64,000 bases of DNA from Bizionia saleffrena (GCF_008086175.1 NZ_VSKM01000013.1:21609-85608), one strand, 5' to 3'; numbered from the stretch's first letter, positions 35,807 through 46,408 are shown. Notes: a model not told the origin generated them from the sequence alone. Program-made: numbers and translations.

Positions 35807-38800
35807 ATGCTAAATAAAAGCATCAAATTTTTAATAGAAAATAAATTAGTAGCAGTTTTACTACTAGTTTTATTCGTAGCCTGGGGAGTCGTAAATGCTC
35901 CTTTTGAATGGAACACTGGCTCGTTTCCCCGAAACCCTGTGGCTGTAGATGCCATTCCTGATATTGGAGAAAACCAACAAATTGTATTTACCAAATGGGA
36001 TGGTCGTTCCCCGCAAGATATCGAGGATCAAATCACCTATCCTTTAACCACTTCACTTCTAGGTATTCCTGGGGTTAAAACCATACGAAGTTCTTCTATG
36101 TTTGGCTTTTCTAGTATTTATATCATTTTTGAAGAAGATATTGAATTTTACTGGAGCCGAAGCCGTATTCTGGAAAAACTGAATTCTTTACCAGCAGGAT
36201 TGCTTCCTGATGGTGTTAACCCTGCTCTGGGTCCAGATGCGACTGGTCTAGGACAAATCTATTGGTACACACTTGAAGGTCGTGATGAAAATGGTAACGT
36301 AACTGGTGGATGGGATTTACAAGAATTGCGAAGCATTCAAGATTTCTATGTGAAATATGCACTGTCTTCGGCAAGCGGAGTTTCTGAAGTAGCTTCTATT
36401 GGTGGTTATGTTTTGGAATACCAAGTAGATGTCAACCCAGAGTTGATGAAACAATACAAGATTGGTTTAAACGACGTAGTAAAAGCAGTAAAACAAAGTA
36501 ATAAAGATGTTGGAGCGCAAACCCTAGAAATAAATCAAGCAGAATATCTTGTACGTGGATTGGGATATATTAAATCCATTGCTGATTTGGAAAATGCTGT
36601 AGTCACATCAGAAAACTTTACCTCAATACGTTTAAAGGACATTGCTGAAGTTTCCCACGGACCCGCTACAAGAAGGGGGCTCTTAGATAAAGAAGGGGCA
36701 GAAGTAGTAGGAGGTGTTGTGGTGGCACGTTATGGTGCAAACCCGATGGAGGTTATTAGCAACGTCAAGGAAAAAATAAGTGAATTGAGTTCAGGTTTGC
36801 CTTCCAAATTATTGAGTGATGGTAGAACATCGCAGCTTACTGTAGTTCCGTTTTATGACAGGTCGGAACTCATTCAAGAAACTTTGGGTACGCTGGACGA
36901 GGCTCTTACATTAGAAATTTTAATTACCATTTTCGTAATCGTTATAATGGTATTTAATTTAAGAGCTTCCATTTTAATATCCGGTCTCTTGCCAGTAGCA
37001 GTCTTAATGGTATTCATTTCAATGAAGCTATTTAACGTAGATGCCAATATCGTCGCATTATCGGGTATCGCGATTGCTATTGGAACCATGGTGGATGTGG
37101 GTGTTATTCTTACAGAAAATGTGCTGCGGCATATAGATGAAAATGACGAGAACCTGCCAATGGACACCGTCGTTTATAAAGCGACCGCCGAGGTATCTGG
37201 TGCTATATTGACTGCGGTAATGACCACTATCATTAGTTTTATTCCTGTATTCACAATGATTGGTGCTGAAGGTAAATTATTTAGACCATTGGCATTTACA
37301 AAAACTTCAGCATTAGCAGCTTCTCTAGTTGTGGCCTTATTCTTAATTCCACCGTTTGCAGCCTATTTATTTAAAAAGCGTAACATAAAGACTTCCTTTA
37401 GTTATATGCTGAATGGAGCGATGATTATTCTTGGTACTGTATCAATTATTTTTGGATATCCACTAGGATTAATATTAGTGGCATTTGGTGTAGTGGGTAT
37501 CCTTTCGTTAAAAGAAAAGATTACTGAAAAACGTGCCAATACCATTAACATCTTTGTTTCTGCCTTTACTATTATATTTTTATTGGCAGAATATTGGAGG
37601 CCACTAGGAGTAGATCGAAGCATCTTTATAAATTTAATTTTTGTAGGTCTTATCTGTTTTGGTCTTCTAGGTGTGTTTACCCTTTTTAGAAAATATTATG
37701 TGCGAATTTTAAATTGGGCATTGCGTAATAAGCTGTTGTTTCTTTCCGTACCCACCGCAATTATAATATTTGGCGTATTGATTATGCGAGATACTGGTAA
37801 GGAATTTATGCCCTCACTTAACGAAGGTTCCTTTTTGTTGATGCCCACTTCAATGCCACACGCTGGAGTTGAAGAGAATAAACGTGTTTTACAGCAACTG
37901 GATATGGCAGTAGCAAGCCTTCCGGAAATTGAAACAGTAGTTGGTAAATCCGGTCGTACAGAATCGGCATTAGATCCAGCACCTTTATCAATGTATGAAA
38001 ATATTATTCAATACAAATCAGAATACATCCTAAACGAGAAAAGGGAAAGACAGCGCTATAAAGTGAATGAAGACGGACTGTTTATTCTAAAGGATGCTCG
38101 CTTGGTTGTAAATCCAAATAGTGAAGTCGATGCTAAAGCAAACTATGATGTATCCAAACTAAAAGATCCTTTTTCTGTGACTAGTTCACAGCTTATCCCA
38201 GATGATGATGGAGAATACTTTAGAAACTGGCGACCAGAAATTGACTCCCCAGATGATATTTGGAAAGAAATCGTTAGGGTTACAAAGCTTCCAGGAGTTA
38301 CTTCAGCACCTAAACTACAGCCCATTGAAACCCGTTTGGTGATGTTGCAAACCGGTATGCGAGCACCAATGGGAATAAAGGTAAAAGGACAGGATTTAAA
38401 AGAGATTGAATCGTTTGGAGTACAATTGGAAGGTATATTAAAACAAGCAGATGGTGTTAAGAAAGAAGCTGTATTTGCTGACCGTATTGTCGGGAAACCA
38501 TATCTGCTTTTGGATATAGATAGAGAGCGACTTGTTCGATATGGTATTACCGTAGAACAAGTACAGCAAGTTATACAAGTGGCTGTTGGCGGTATGGTAC
38601 TTACGCAAACGGTTGAAGGTAGAGAGCGTTATGGTATTCGAGTTCGCTACCCAAGGGAACTACGTGCAAACCCAAATGATTTAAAGGACATCTATGTTCC
38701 TGTTGAAAAAGGGAGTCCGGTACCATTGAGCGAACTCGTTTCCATCCGTTATGAAAAAGGACCACAGGTGATAAAGAGTGAAGACACGTTCTTGATGGGG

Positions 38801-39544
38801 TACGTTCTTTTTGATAAACTTGATGGGTTTGCCGAAGTAGATGTCGTGGAAAATGCCCAAGCTCTAATTCAAGAAAAAATAGATAGTGGAGAACTTATAG
38901 TCCCTAAAGGGATTAACTATCGATTTACAGGTACTTATGAAAATCAGTTACGAGCCGAGAAAACTTTAGGCGTGGTAGTGCCATTAGCATTAGGAATTAT
39001 ATTTCTTATTCTTTATTTCCAATTCCGTTCGGTAGCTACATCCTTGATGGTTTTTACTGGAATCGCTGTTGCCTTTGCAGGTGGATTTTTAATGATTTGG
39101 TTTTATGGTCAGGATTGGTTCTTAAATTTTAACTTCTTTGGAGAAAATTTACGAGACCTGTTTCAAATGCACACTATCAATTTAAGTGTTGCTGTTTGGG
39201 TTGGGTTTATTGCTCTGTTTGGTATTGCTACCGATGATGGTGTGGTAATGGCAACTTACTTAACCCAGACCTTTGATAGAAATACACCAGAAACAAAACA
39301 GGAAATAAGAGCTTCTGTAGTGGAAGCAGGAGAAAAACGTATTCGTCCTTGCCTAATGACAACGGCTACAACAATACTTGCGTTACTTCCAGTATTGACA
39401 TCAACTGGTCGTGGTAGTGATATAATGATTCCAATGGCAATTCCTTCATTTGGTGGGATGTTAATAGCACTTGTAACCCTATTTGTTGTACCAGTCCTAT
39501 TTAGCTGGAAACAAGAATTTCAATTAAAAAGAGCTACAAAATGA
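35807..39544 (+). CDS. CusA/CzcA-type heavy-metal RND efflux pump
   Basis: A 1245-residue inner-membrane RND transporter, longer than the roughly 1040 of enterobacterial CusA. The extra length lies around residues 525-630, where about four additional helices (YMLNGAMIILGTVSIIFG onward) are inserted between the two halves, as in many Bacteroidota CusA proteins. The helix 4 region (SGIAIAIGTMVDVGVILTEN) and the ATDDGVVMATYL segment near residue 1143 are typical of heavy-metal RND pumps. It exports Cu(I)/Ag(I) with proton energy, together with the TolC-type protein and the CusB-type adaptor at 46941. It overlaps the outer-membrane gene by ATGA. Confidence 0.93.
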   Translation: MLNKSIKFLIENKLVAVLLLVLFVAWGVVNAPFEWNTGSFPRNPVAVDAIPDIGENQQIVFTKWDGRSPQDIEDQITYPLTTSLLGIPGVKTIRSSSMFGFSSIYIIFEEDIEFYWSRSRILEKLNSLPAGLLPDGVNPALGPDATGLGQIYWYTLEGRDENGNVTGGWDLQELRSIQDFYVKYALSSASGVSEVASIGGYVLEYQVDVNPELMKQYKIGLNDVVKAVKQSNKDVGAQTLEINQAEYLVRGLGYIKSIADLENAVVTSENFTSIRLKDIAEVSHGPATRRGLLDKEGAEVVGGVVVARYGANPMEVISNVKEKISELSSGLPSKLLSDGRTSQLTVVPFYDRSELIQETLGTLDEALTLEILITIFVIVIMVFNLRASILISGLLPVAVLMVFISMKLFNVDANIVALSGIAIAIGTMVDVGVILTENVLRHIDENDENLPMDTVVYKATAEVSGAILTAVMTTIISFIPVFTMIGAEGKLFRPLAFTKTSALAASLVVALFLIPPFAAYLFKKRNIKTSFSYMLNGAMIILGTVSIIFGYPLGLILVAFGVVGILSLKEKITEKRANTINIFVSAFTIIFLLAEYWRPLGVDRSIFINLIFVGLICFGLLGVFTLFRKYYVRILNWALRNKLLFLSVPTAIIIFGVLIMRDTGKEFMPSLNEGSFLLMPTSMPHAGVEENKRVLQQLDMAVASLPEIETVVGKSGRTESALDPAPLSMYENIIQYKSEYILNEKRERQRYKVNEDGLFILKDARLVVNPNSEVDAKANYDVSKLKDPFSVTSSQLIPDDDGEYFRNWRPEIDSPDDIWKEIVRVTKLPGVTSAPKLQPIETRLVMLQTGMRAPMGIKVKGQDLKEIESFGVQLEGILKQADGVKKEAVFADRIVGKPYLLLDIDRERLVRYGITVEQVQQVIQVAVGGMVLTQTVEGRERYGIRVRYPRELRANPNDLKDIYVPVEKGSPVPLSELVSIRYEKGPQVIKSEDTFLMGYVLFDKLDGFAEVDVVENAQALIQEKIDSGELIVPKGINYRFTGTYENQLRAEKTLGVVVPLALGIIFLILYFQFRSVATSLMVFTGIAVAFAGGFLMIWFYGQDWFLNFNFFGENLRDLFQMHTINLSVAVWVGFIALFGIATDDGVVMATYLTQTFDRNTPETKQEIRASVVEAGEKRIRPCLMTTATTILALLPVLTSTGRGSDIMIPMAIPSFGGMLIALVTLFVVPVLFSWKQEFQLKRATK

Positions 39545-40758
39545 GATATATAATTTTAATAGCACTTGTTTTTTTCGCTTTCGCGAAAGTAAATGCACAA
39601 GATTTAGCATCCTATATTCAGGAAGCTGAAAAGAACAATCCAGAAATTCAAGCTTTTGAACTACGCTACAATATAGCTGAAGAAAAAGTAAATGAAGCTG
39701 ATTGGTTACCGAATACAGAAATCGGTGCAGGCTACTTTGTAAGTGAACCTGAAACCCGAACAGGAGCGCAACGTGCGCGTTTTTCTATAAAACAAATGTT
39801 GCCGTGGTTTGGAACCATATCAGCAAGGGAAAATTATGCCTCGTCAATGGCCGAAGCCCAATTTGTGGAAGTGACCATTGCTAAACGAAAGCTCGCGCTT
39901 ACTGTTTCACAATTCTATTACCAGCTTTATGGAATTAGTGCAAAGCAGGAAGTACTTGATGAAAATATAGTACTCTTGCAGACCTATGAACGCCTTGCAC
40001 TCACATCTTTGGAAGTAGGAAAGGCATCAGCGGTAGATGTGTTGCGTTTACAGATTAGACAAAATGAATTACAACAGGAGAAAGACGTCTTAATTCAGCA
40101 ATACAAGGGTATACAAGCTGCTATAAACGGTTTAATGAACCGAGATTATGATAAAGATGCGTTAGTGGTTTCTTATTTGGAAATTCCAGTAAAGGACAAT
40201 TTTTATAGTTACGAAGCCTTGTCTTTAAATCCAGAATTGCTCAAATATGATAAGCTTTACGAATCAGTCGCTCAATCGGAACTTTTGAATCAACGGGAGG
40301 CCTTTCCAATGCTCGGTTTTGGATTGGATTACATACCCGTTACTGAAAGAACGGATATGAGTCTAATTGACAATGGGAAAGACATCGTGATGCCAATGGT
40401 TTCAATTACCATTCCCATTTTCAATAATCGATATAAATCAATTTCAAAACAAAATGAACTGCGTAAGCAGGAATTACACTCCCAGAAAGATGAGAGATTG
40501 AATGTGCTAGTAGCTGAATTATCAAAAGCAATTTCTCAACGCAATCAGTCGCGAATTAAATTCAATACACAAGAGAAAAACCTAAAACAGGCTGAAGATG
40601 CGGAAGAAATTCTTATTAAAAATTATGAAACGGGAACTATAGATTTTAATGATGTGCTGGACATTCAGGAATTACAATTGAAGTTTCAAATGGGACAGAT
40701 TGAAACAACAAAACTTTATTATGTTCAAACCGCTCTTATTAATTATTTAACGAATTAA
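39541..40758 (+). CDS. TolC-family outer-membrane efflux protein (CusC role)
   Basis: A 405-residue protein with a signal peptide (MRYIILIALVFFAFAKVNAQ) and long amphipathic helices that alternate with strands, the TolC/OEP layout (AEKNNPEIQAFELRYNIAEE, QNELQQEKDVLIQQYKGI). It forms the outer-membrane channel for the RND pump, with which it is coupled by a four-base overlap. Confidence 0.9.
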   Translation: MRYIILIALVFFAFAKVNAQDLASYIQEAEKNNPEIQAFELRYNIAEEKVNEADWLPNTEIGAGYFVSEPETRTGAQRARFSIKQMLPWFGTISARENYASSMAEAQFVEVTIAKRKLALTVSQFYYQLYGISAKQEVLDENIVLLQTYERLALTSLEVGKASAVDVLRLQIRQNELQQEKDVLIQQYKGIQAAINGLMNRDYDKDALVVSYLEIPVKDNFYSYEALSLNPELLKYDKLYESVAQSELLNQREAFPMLGFGLDYIPVTERTDMSLIDNGKDIVMPMVSITIPIFNNRYKSISKQNELRKQELHSQKDERLNVLVAELSKAISQRNQSRIKFNTQEKNLKQAEDAEEILIKNYETGTIDFNDVLDIQELQLKFQMGQIETTKLYYVQTALINYLTN

Positions 40759-40827
40759 TTGAGAGCATCATTCAATGAATTAAACTTAAGAATAACACAA
40801 ATTTATAATCTTGATAAAACTTTTAAA

Positions 40828-43194
40828 ATGAAAACTATACATCTTATTATAATTCTTATCGTAACCAGTTGTCAGACACTCTTTGCACAATCTGTGGAGG
40901 GAAACGTTAATAACTTACCGGTAAAGGAATATACCATTACCCTTCGAGAAGAAATGGTTAACAAAGCTGGTAAGGAAGTAAAGGGTATGACAGTGAATGG
41001 AACAATTCCTGGCCCAACACTCGAATTTACTGAAGGCGAATACGCGGTCATTTATGTAAAAAATGAAATGAACGTTGAAACTTCGGTGCATTGGCACGGA
41101 ATTCTTTTACCGAATTTTTACGATGGCGTTCCTTATTTAACTACGCCACCCATAAAGGCTGGAACTACTTTTAAATATGAGTTTGCAATCAACCAAAATG
41201 GTACCTATTGGTATCACTCGCACACAATGCTACAGGAACAAAGCGGTGTTTTTGGCTCAATTGTCATCCATCCAAAAGAAGAAAACTTGGATTACGATAA
41301 AGAATTAGTGTTGATGTTGTCCGATTGGACAAATGAAAAACCAATGAATGTTCTACGCAATTTAAAGCGAGGTAATGAGTGGTACCAGATGAAAAAAGGT
41401 ACATCTACACCTTTAAATCAAGTAATAGCAAGGGGTGCTTTTGGCGCACAATTAGATTTCTGGCGCCAACGAATGGAAGGTGCGGATATAGCAGATATTT
41501 ATTATCCTGCGTTTTTAGTCAATGGCAAAGAGGTTGCCAAATATCCCGAATTTCAACCAGCCGAAAAGATACGGTTACGAATTATCAACGGTGCTGCGTC
41601 ATCACAGTTTTGGATGACCTTTGGTGGTCAAGCGCCAACACTAGTTTCTGCTGACGGAAAGGACATTGTTCCTATAAAACGTAGTAAAACCTTTATCGCC
41701 ATTGCAGAAACCTACGATTCTATAGTAACAGTTCCCGAAGATGGTAAAATTGAGTTTAGATCAATGGCACAAGACGGTTCTGGTACTGCCTTGGCATACA
41801 TTGGTAATGGTAAAATTCTTCCTGCGGAAATTGTGCCGAAACCTGACAAAATCCAAATGATGCAGAAAATGGCGAAAATGAAAATGAAAATGGGTGCGCA
41901 CGCTCTTAAATTTCAACCGAGTAAAGACGAACGTTTTGAAATGAAAGAGGAATATGGAATGCAGATGGATGATATGAAAGGGATGGAAATGGATGGTAAT
42001 ACGAAAATGGATCATTCCAATATGAAAAAAGATAAGATGTCTGACGGTATGAATATGGATTCTACAATGACACCTATGGATCATAATAAAATGGAAAATA
42101 GTGATATGAAAATGGAAGAAACTTCAAAATCTAAAACAATGGATATGAATGGTAAGGATTCCAATACTATGAAGGGAATGGATATGTTTTCAGAATATAA
42201 TTATGATTATTTGAAGTCCCCTGAAAAAACAACCTATGCGCCAGATACACCTGTAAATGAAATTTTATTGAATCTCACAGGGAATATGAACCGATATATA
42301 TGGAGTATGAATGGGGTCCCGCTGGCCGAAACCGATAAGATAAAGATAAAAGGAAATCAAGTTACCCGAATTACATTGAATAACCTGACAATGATGCACC
42401 ATCCAATGCATTTACACGGTCATTTTTTCAGGGTTATTAATAAAAATGGTGAATACTCGCCTTTAAAACATACCGTGAATGTTCCGCCAATGCAGGAGGT
42501 AACTATTGAGTTTTATGGAGATGAATATGGCGACTGGTTTTTCCATTGTCATATTTTATATCATATGATGGGTGGTATGGCTAGAGTAATAAGTTACGAT
42601 ACGCCTAGAGATACTAGAATGGAAGCATTTCCTATTTCAAAATTAATTCACGAAACAAATCAATGGTATTCGTGGGGAATGGTTGATGTTGCTTCACATA
42701 TGACTGGTGCGACTTTAATGACGTCCAATATTAGAAACCAGTTTATGCTATCGGCAGAATACGGGTGGAATGAAAACATTGAGGCGGAATTTACATACGA
42801 ACGCTATTTGCACGATTATTTACGTGTTTTTGGTGGTGTAAATGTCGAAAATGAAGGAGAAGATAGTCTTGATGAAATTAGTACAACCGCTATTGCTGGA
42901 GTACGGTATTTAACACCCTTCCTGTTTAATCTGGATGTTCGTATGGATAGTAAATTACGACCACAAATTAGTTTGAGTCGTGCGATAACTATTTTTCCGA
43001 GAACTGTTGTTTTTGGTGTGTACGAGTATCAAGCGGACTTCGGGTGGGTGGACGACTTACCACAAGATATTAATTTTAAAAAAGAAGTAGTTTGGAGTGC
43101 TGGAATAGAGTATTTCTTGTCTAGGAATTTATCAATTATAGGGAGCTATGATAACCGTTTTGGTGCAGGTGGAGGACTATCGGCAAGATTTTAA
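40828..43194 (+). CDS. multicopper oxidase (CopA-like) fused to a CopB-like outer-membrane barrel
   Basis: The start at ATG 40828 is chosen because a signal peptide (MKTIHLIIILIVTSCQTLFA) follows; a TTG at 40759 would add 23 unlikely residues. Copper ligands: HWHG 88-91, HSH 130-132, HHPMHLHGH from 524, and HCH 573-575 in the FHCHILYHMMGGM loop. Residues about 365-455 form a Met/His/Asp-rich insertion. From about residue 600 the protein leaves the oxidase and turns into paired amphipathic strands (NIEAEFTYERYLHDYLRVF, ending GGGLSARF), the pattern of the CopB/PcoB outer-membrane barrel. Known oxidases of this group detoxify Cu(I) in the periplasm; the fusion would tether the oxidase to the outer membrane. 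Confidence 0.85.
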   Translation: MKTIHLIIILIVTSCQTLFAQSVEGNVNNLPVKEYTITLREEMVNKAGKEVKGMTVNGTIPGPTLEFTEGEYAVIYVKNEMNVETSVHWHGILLPNFYDGVPYLTTPPIKAGTTFKYEFAINQNGTYWYHSHTMLQEQSGVFGSIVIHPKEENLDYDKELVLMLSDWTNEKPMNVLRNLKRGNEWYQMKKGTSTPLNQVIARGAFGAQLDFWRQRMEGADIADIYYPAFLVNGKEVAKYPEFQPAEKIRLRIINGAASSQFWMTFGGQAPTLVSADGKDIVPIKRSKTFIAIAETYDSIVTVPEDGKIEFRSMAQDGSGTALAYIGNGKILPAEIVPKPDKIQMMQKMAKMKMKMGAHALKFQPSKDERFEMKEEYGMQMDDMKGMEMDGNTKMDHSNMKKDKMSDGMNMDSTMTPMDHNKMENSDMKMEETSKSKTMDMNGKDSNTMKGMDMFSEYNYDYLKSPEKTTYAPDTPVNEILLNLTGNMNRYIWSMNGVPLAETDKIKIKGNQVTRITLNNLTMMHHPMHLHGHFFRVINKNGEYSPLKHTVNVPPMQEVTIEFYGDEYGDWFFHCHILYHMMGGMARVISYDTPRDTRMEAFPISKLIHETNQWYSWGMVDVASHMTGATLMTSNIRNQFMLSAEYGWNENIEAEFTYERYLHDYLRVFGGVNVENEGEDSLDEISTTAIAGVRYLTPFLFNLDVRMDSKLRPQISLSRAITIFPRTVVFGVYEYQADFGWVDDLPQDINFKKEVVWSAGIEYFLSRNLSIIGSYDNRFGAGGGLSARF

Positions 43195-43212
43195 AAACGA
43201 AAAAATAAAAAG

Positions 43213-43599
43213 ATGAACTATTATTTTAATAAAACAGTTAATGGAGCTTTTGAAGAGGTTATCGAGAAAGTGACAAAAGAATTGAAAGAAGAAGGTTTTG
43301 GAATACTCACAGAAATTGATGTAACAGCAACCCTTAAGAAAAAACTGGATATAGACTTTAAAAAGTATAGGATACTTGGAGCATGTAATCCGACTTATGC
43401 ACATAAAGCTTTGCAGGCAGAAGATAAAATTGGAACGATGTTGCCCTGCAATTTCATAGTACAAGAAATTGAAGCTGGAATTATTGAAGTTGCTGCGATA
43501 AACCCTATGGCATCGATGCAAGTTGTAGAAAATGACAAGTTGAAAGAGATTGCAAAGGAGATAACTGCAAAGCTGGAAAACGTAATCGAAGAATTATAA
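43213..43599 (+). CDS. DUF302 domain protein
   Basis: A 128-residue protein whose whole length matches DUF302: FEEVIEKVTKELKEEGFGIL, KKYRILGACNPTYAHKAL and LPCNFIVQEIEAGIIEVAAI. The DUF302 fold is common in metal-stress clusters; function unknown. It begins 18 bases after the oxidase. Confidence 0.85.
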   Translation: MNYYFNKTVNGAFEEVIEKVTKELKEEGFGILTEIDVTATLKKKLDIDFKKYRILGACNPTYAHKALQAEDKIGTMLPCNFIVQEIEAGIIEVAAINPMASMQVVENDKLKEIAKEITAKLENVIEEL

Positions 43600-43646
43600 A
43601 ACACATTTCAGAAATTAATAATTAACATAAACTTAAATTAAATAAA

Positions 43647-44279
43647 ATGAACAAATTAAAATCAACATTAGGCATAATTGCTATAGCATTTATAACCCTA
43701 ACAGTAGTGTCTTGTAAAGACAACAAAAAGGAACAAAATAACGCAGATGGAAACCATTCTGAAATGAGTGACGATGTAGATCATTCAAAAATGAATCACG
43801 ATAATAGTGATGGGCATCACGACGGCGAAAAGAAAGAAATGGCAATGAGTGGAGATGGCAATTCACAAGCAGTATTAAATGATTACTTCAATCTTAAAGA
43901 TGCTTTGGTTGCAGATGATAATGCAAAAGCTAAAACACTTGGTGCAACTCTGGCAACTACTTTAGAGAATCTTGAGATCTCATCAAATTTTTCGGATACT
44001 CAAAAAACCGAATTAAAGGATATAATTGAAGATGCTATAGAGCACGCAGAACATATTTCTAAAAATGAAATAGATCATCAGCGAGAACATTTTAAAATAT
44101 TGAGCAAAGATGTAACCGATATGGTGGCAATTACAGGTACTGAAAACACGGTTTACCAACAATTTTGTCCGATGTACGATGGCGGTAGTGCTTGGTTAAG
44201 TATGAGCAAAGATATAAAGAACCCTTATTACGGAAGTAAAATGTTGCATTGCGGTAAGGTGCAAAAAGAGATTAACTAA
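43647..44279 (+). CDS. DUF3347 lipoprotein
   Basis: A 210-residue lipoprotein (signal and lipobox [10 protein letters not shown]), then a His/Asp-rich linker ([16 protein letters not shown]) and a DUF3347 domain from about residue 75 ([20 protein letters not shown] to [20 protein letters not shown]). DUF3347 domains recur three times in this operon. They are periplasmic and probably bind copper, as shown for related CusB tails in context only. The stop is followed directly by the next ATG. Confidence 0.85.
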   Translation: MNKLKSTLGIIAIAFITLTVVSCKDNKKEQNNADGNHSEMSDDVDHSKMNHDNSDGHHDGEKKEMAMSGDGNSQAVLNDYFNLKDALVADDNAKAKTLGATLATTLENLEISSNFSDTQKTELKDIIEDAIEHAEHISKNEIDHQREHFKILSKDVTDMVAITGTENTVYQQFCPMYDGGSAWLSMSKDIKNPYYGSKMLHCGKVQKEIN

Positions 44280-44732
44280 ATGAAAATTCTAAAAATCATA
44301 GCAATAATATTACTGGTAGCGTTTGTGGGAATTCAATTTATTCCCACTACACGCAATCAAAGTGATACTGTTCCAAAAACAGATTTTATGCTAGTCAATA
44401 CTGTTCCAAAAACTATTCAAAAAAAGTTACAGGTTTCCTGCTATGATTGTCACAGTAATAACACGCAATACCCTTGGTATAATAAAATTCAACCCGCTGC
44501 TTGGTTTTTGGAAGACCATATTAAAGAAGGAAAAGACGAACTTAATTTCAATGAATGGGATTCCTTATCAAGCCGAAGAAAAGCAAGTAAGTTAAGGTCT
44601 ATTATTAAGCAGATTGAAGGTAAGGAAATGCCTTTGGACTCTTATACTTTGATTCATACAGATGCGAAGTTTTCAAAAGCAGAAAAGGAAGATATGATCA
44701 CTTTTATCACACAATTAAAAGACAGTTTATAA
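44280..44732 (+). CDS. haem-binding domain protein (CxxCH)
   Basis: A 150-residue protein with an N-terminal membrane anchor (residues 4-20) and one CxxCH haem c site, Cys54-Cys57-His58 in VSCYDCHSNNTQYPW, followed by the FNEWDSLSSRRKASKL segment typical of the haem-binding-domain family of Bacteroidota. It starts with no gap after the DUF3347 gene. It probably works in periplasmic electron transfer. Confidence 0.82.
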   Translation: MKILKIIAIILLVAFVGIQFIPTTRNQSDTVPKTDFMLVNTVPKTIQKKLQVSCYDCHSNNTQYPWYNKIQPAAWFLEDHIKEGKDELNFNEWDSLSSRRKASKLRSIIKQIEGKEMPLDSYTLIHTDAKFSKAEKEDMITFITQLKDSL

Positions 44733-44754
44733 ATAACAATTAAATATAATAAAA

Positions 44755-45315
44755 ATGAAAAATATTAAAATGAGTATAGTAGCTATGCTATTGTTAGCCG
44801 TTTCCTTAACCAATGCGCAGGAAAAAGAAAAAATGAACCAAGATCACGGAAATATGAAAATGGACCATAGTAAAATGATAACTATGAAAAGTGACGCAAA
44901 AGCAGAAGCTATCTTAAGCAATTACTTAAATTTGAAAGATGCTTTGGTAGGAGATGACACTAAAAAAGCAGCCCAAGAAGGGTCAAAATTGGTAGCTTCT
45001 CTAAAAGCTTTTGATGCCAGTAGTTATTCAAAAGAAAATCAAAAAGAATTAGCAGATATCATCGAGGATGCTACTGAACATGCAGAACATATTTATGAAA
45101 GTGCAATAGACCATCAACGCGAACATTTTAAAATCTTAAGTAAGGATATAACAGATTTGGTTGCCATTACGGGAACAAAAAGTACGCTTTACGAACAGTT
45201 TTGCCCAATGTATGACAACGGTGCAGCTTGGTTGAGTACAAAAAAGGAAGTAAGAAATCCATATTACGGAAGTAGAATGCTAAAATGTGGTAAAATACAA
45301 AAAACTATTCAGTAG
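44755..45315 (+). CDS. DUF3347 periplasmic protein
   Basis: A 186-residue protein with a signal peptide ([12 protein letters not shown]), a Met/His/Asp-rich linker ([15 protein letters not shown]) and a DUF3347 domain ([40 protein letters not shown]). It is a paralogue of 43647, with the lipobox replaced by an ordinary cleavage site. Confidence 0.85.
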   Translation: MKNIKMSIVAMLLLAVSLTNAQEKEKMNQDHGNMKMDHSKMITMKSDAKAEAILSNYLNLKDALVGDDTKKAAQEGSKLVASLKAFDASSYSKENQKELADIIEDATEHAEHIYESAIDHQREHFKILSKDITDLVAITGTKSTLYEQFCPMYDNGAAWLSTKKEVRNPYYGSRMLKCGKIQKTIQ

Positions 45316-45394
45316 ATATTCCCTTATAAAAATTTGGTTTTATTAGTTCTAGAGATTTATAATAGGATTAGGTATATCTGAATAGTTATAAAGT

Positions 45395-45450
45395 CCTGTC
45401 GTGGGAAGGAAAACAAGTTTAATAGTTCCTAAAATCCTTCCCGTGTCAGG
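45395..45450. repeat. imperfect inverted repeat, arms of 16 bases
   Basis: CCTGTCGTGGGAAGGA (45395-45410) faces TCCTTCCCGTGTCAGG (45435-45450) with 12 of 16 pairs and a 24-base loop. It lies in the otherwise empty 45316-45701 gap after the DUF3347 gene. It could be a terminator-like hairpin or an insertion-sequence relic. Confidence 0.45.
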
Positions 45451-45701
45451 CACAATGAAATTTGAAAAATAAAAGTTGATTTGGCTAATAGCAGCCTGAA
45501 TAGGGTAGAGGTTATATCCTCAAAACATAGTATACACCTTTTTTTTTAGGTAGTTATGAATTTATAATAAAGAGACGTTTAGTTAAAAGCACTTGATTTT
45601 GAGGGGTGAACATTTTGGTTGGTTTATTAAAGTTTACCTCTCATTATTAAGTATTACTTATAAGATCTTGTAAATAATAATAAGAAAAATAATTTATAAC
45701 A

Positions 45702-45836
45702 ATGAAAGAATGTTGTAAAACAGGTAGTGAACCAGAGCGAAAGAAAAAAGGCTTACAAAAATGGATCAATTATATTATATATATCATACTAGCCTTAATA
45801 GTTGGAGGTGCATTGATCCTTCAATTATTTAGTTAA
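45702..45836 (+). CDS. 44-residue single-helix protein with N-terminal Cys pair
   Basis: ATG 45702 to stop 45836. The protein starts MKECCKTGSEPERKKK and has one helix (WINYIIYIILALIVGGALIL). A cytoplasmic CC pair next to a membrane helix suggests a metal or redox role. It precedes the potassium channel gene by 14 bases. This small protein recurs in Bacteroidota copper loci, but it is unnamed. Confidence 0.6.
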   Translation: MKECCKTGSEPERKKKGLQKWINYIIYIILALIVGGALILQLFS

Positions 45837-45850
45837 AAGGGTAAATTAAG

Positions 45851-46408
45851 ATGGCTAAAGAAAATAAAAATGAAAACTCTGAAAACAAAGGCTTTTACAA
45901 GCAACTGTTTAAAAAGGTATTGCTTACTGCAAGTATGGTAATTGTATTATCTTTAAGTTATACGCTTTGGGTTAGTGTGGATTTAGATGGTGTATTTCTA
46001 TCTCTTTTAATTGTTGGTTTAGCTTTAGTCAAAACCGTTTTTATTGTCAGGCTCACTTTTATACAATTAAGTGAAATAATAGGCGAAAGTCATCTACTTA
46101 CTCACATTCTCACTCTATTTAGTGTATTAATTATTCTGATTATCCTATCGTTTTCAGCAGATTATCACGCACTATATATTTTAAGTTCAGATAATTTTAA
46201 ATCCACAATATTACGCAACGGTTCATTTTCATTGCAGTTTTTTGAGTTTCTATATTTTAGCTTAATTACTTTTTCATCAGTTGGCTTTGGAGATGTAGTA
46301 CCATTAACTGTCGCAGGTAAACTTTTGGTAATGATGGAGGTTTTCTTGAGCTTTTTAGTGTTGGTATTTGGTATAGCCAATATTAATAGAATTCACGTTA
46401 ATAATTGA
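45851..46408 (+). CDS. two-pore-helix K+ channel family protein
   Basis: A 185-residue membrane protein with about four helices. The last loop carries the selectivity-filter-like TFSSVGFGDVVPLT with GFGD at residues 145-148, in place of the usual GYGD. It is probably a small potassium or cation channel of the ion-channel superfamily. Copper-operon setting is notable but no link is shown. Confidence 0.82.
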   Translation: MAKENKNENSENKGFYKQLFKKVLLTASMVIVLSLSYTLWVSVDLDGVFLSLLIVGLALVKTVFIVRLTFIQLSEIIGESHLLTHILTLFSVLIILIILSFSADYHALYILSSDNFKSTILRNGSFSLQFFEFLYFSLITFSSVGFGDVVPLTVAGKLLVMMEVFLSFLVLVFGIANINRIHVNN

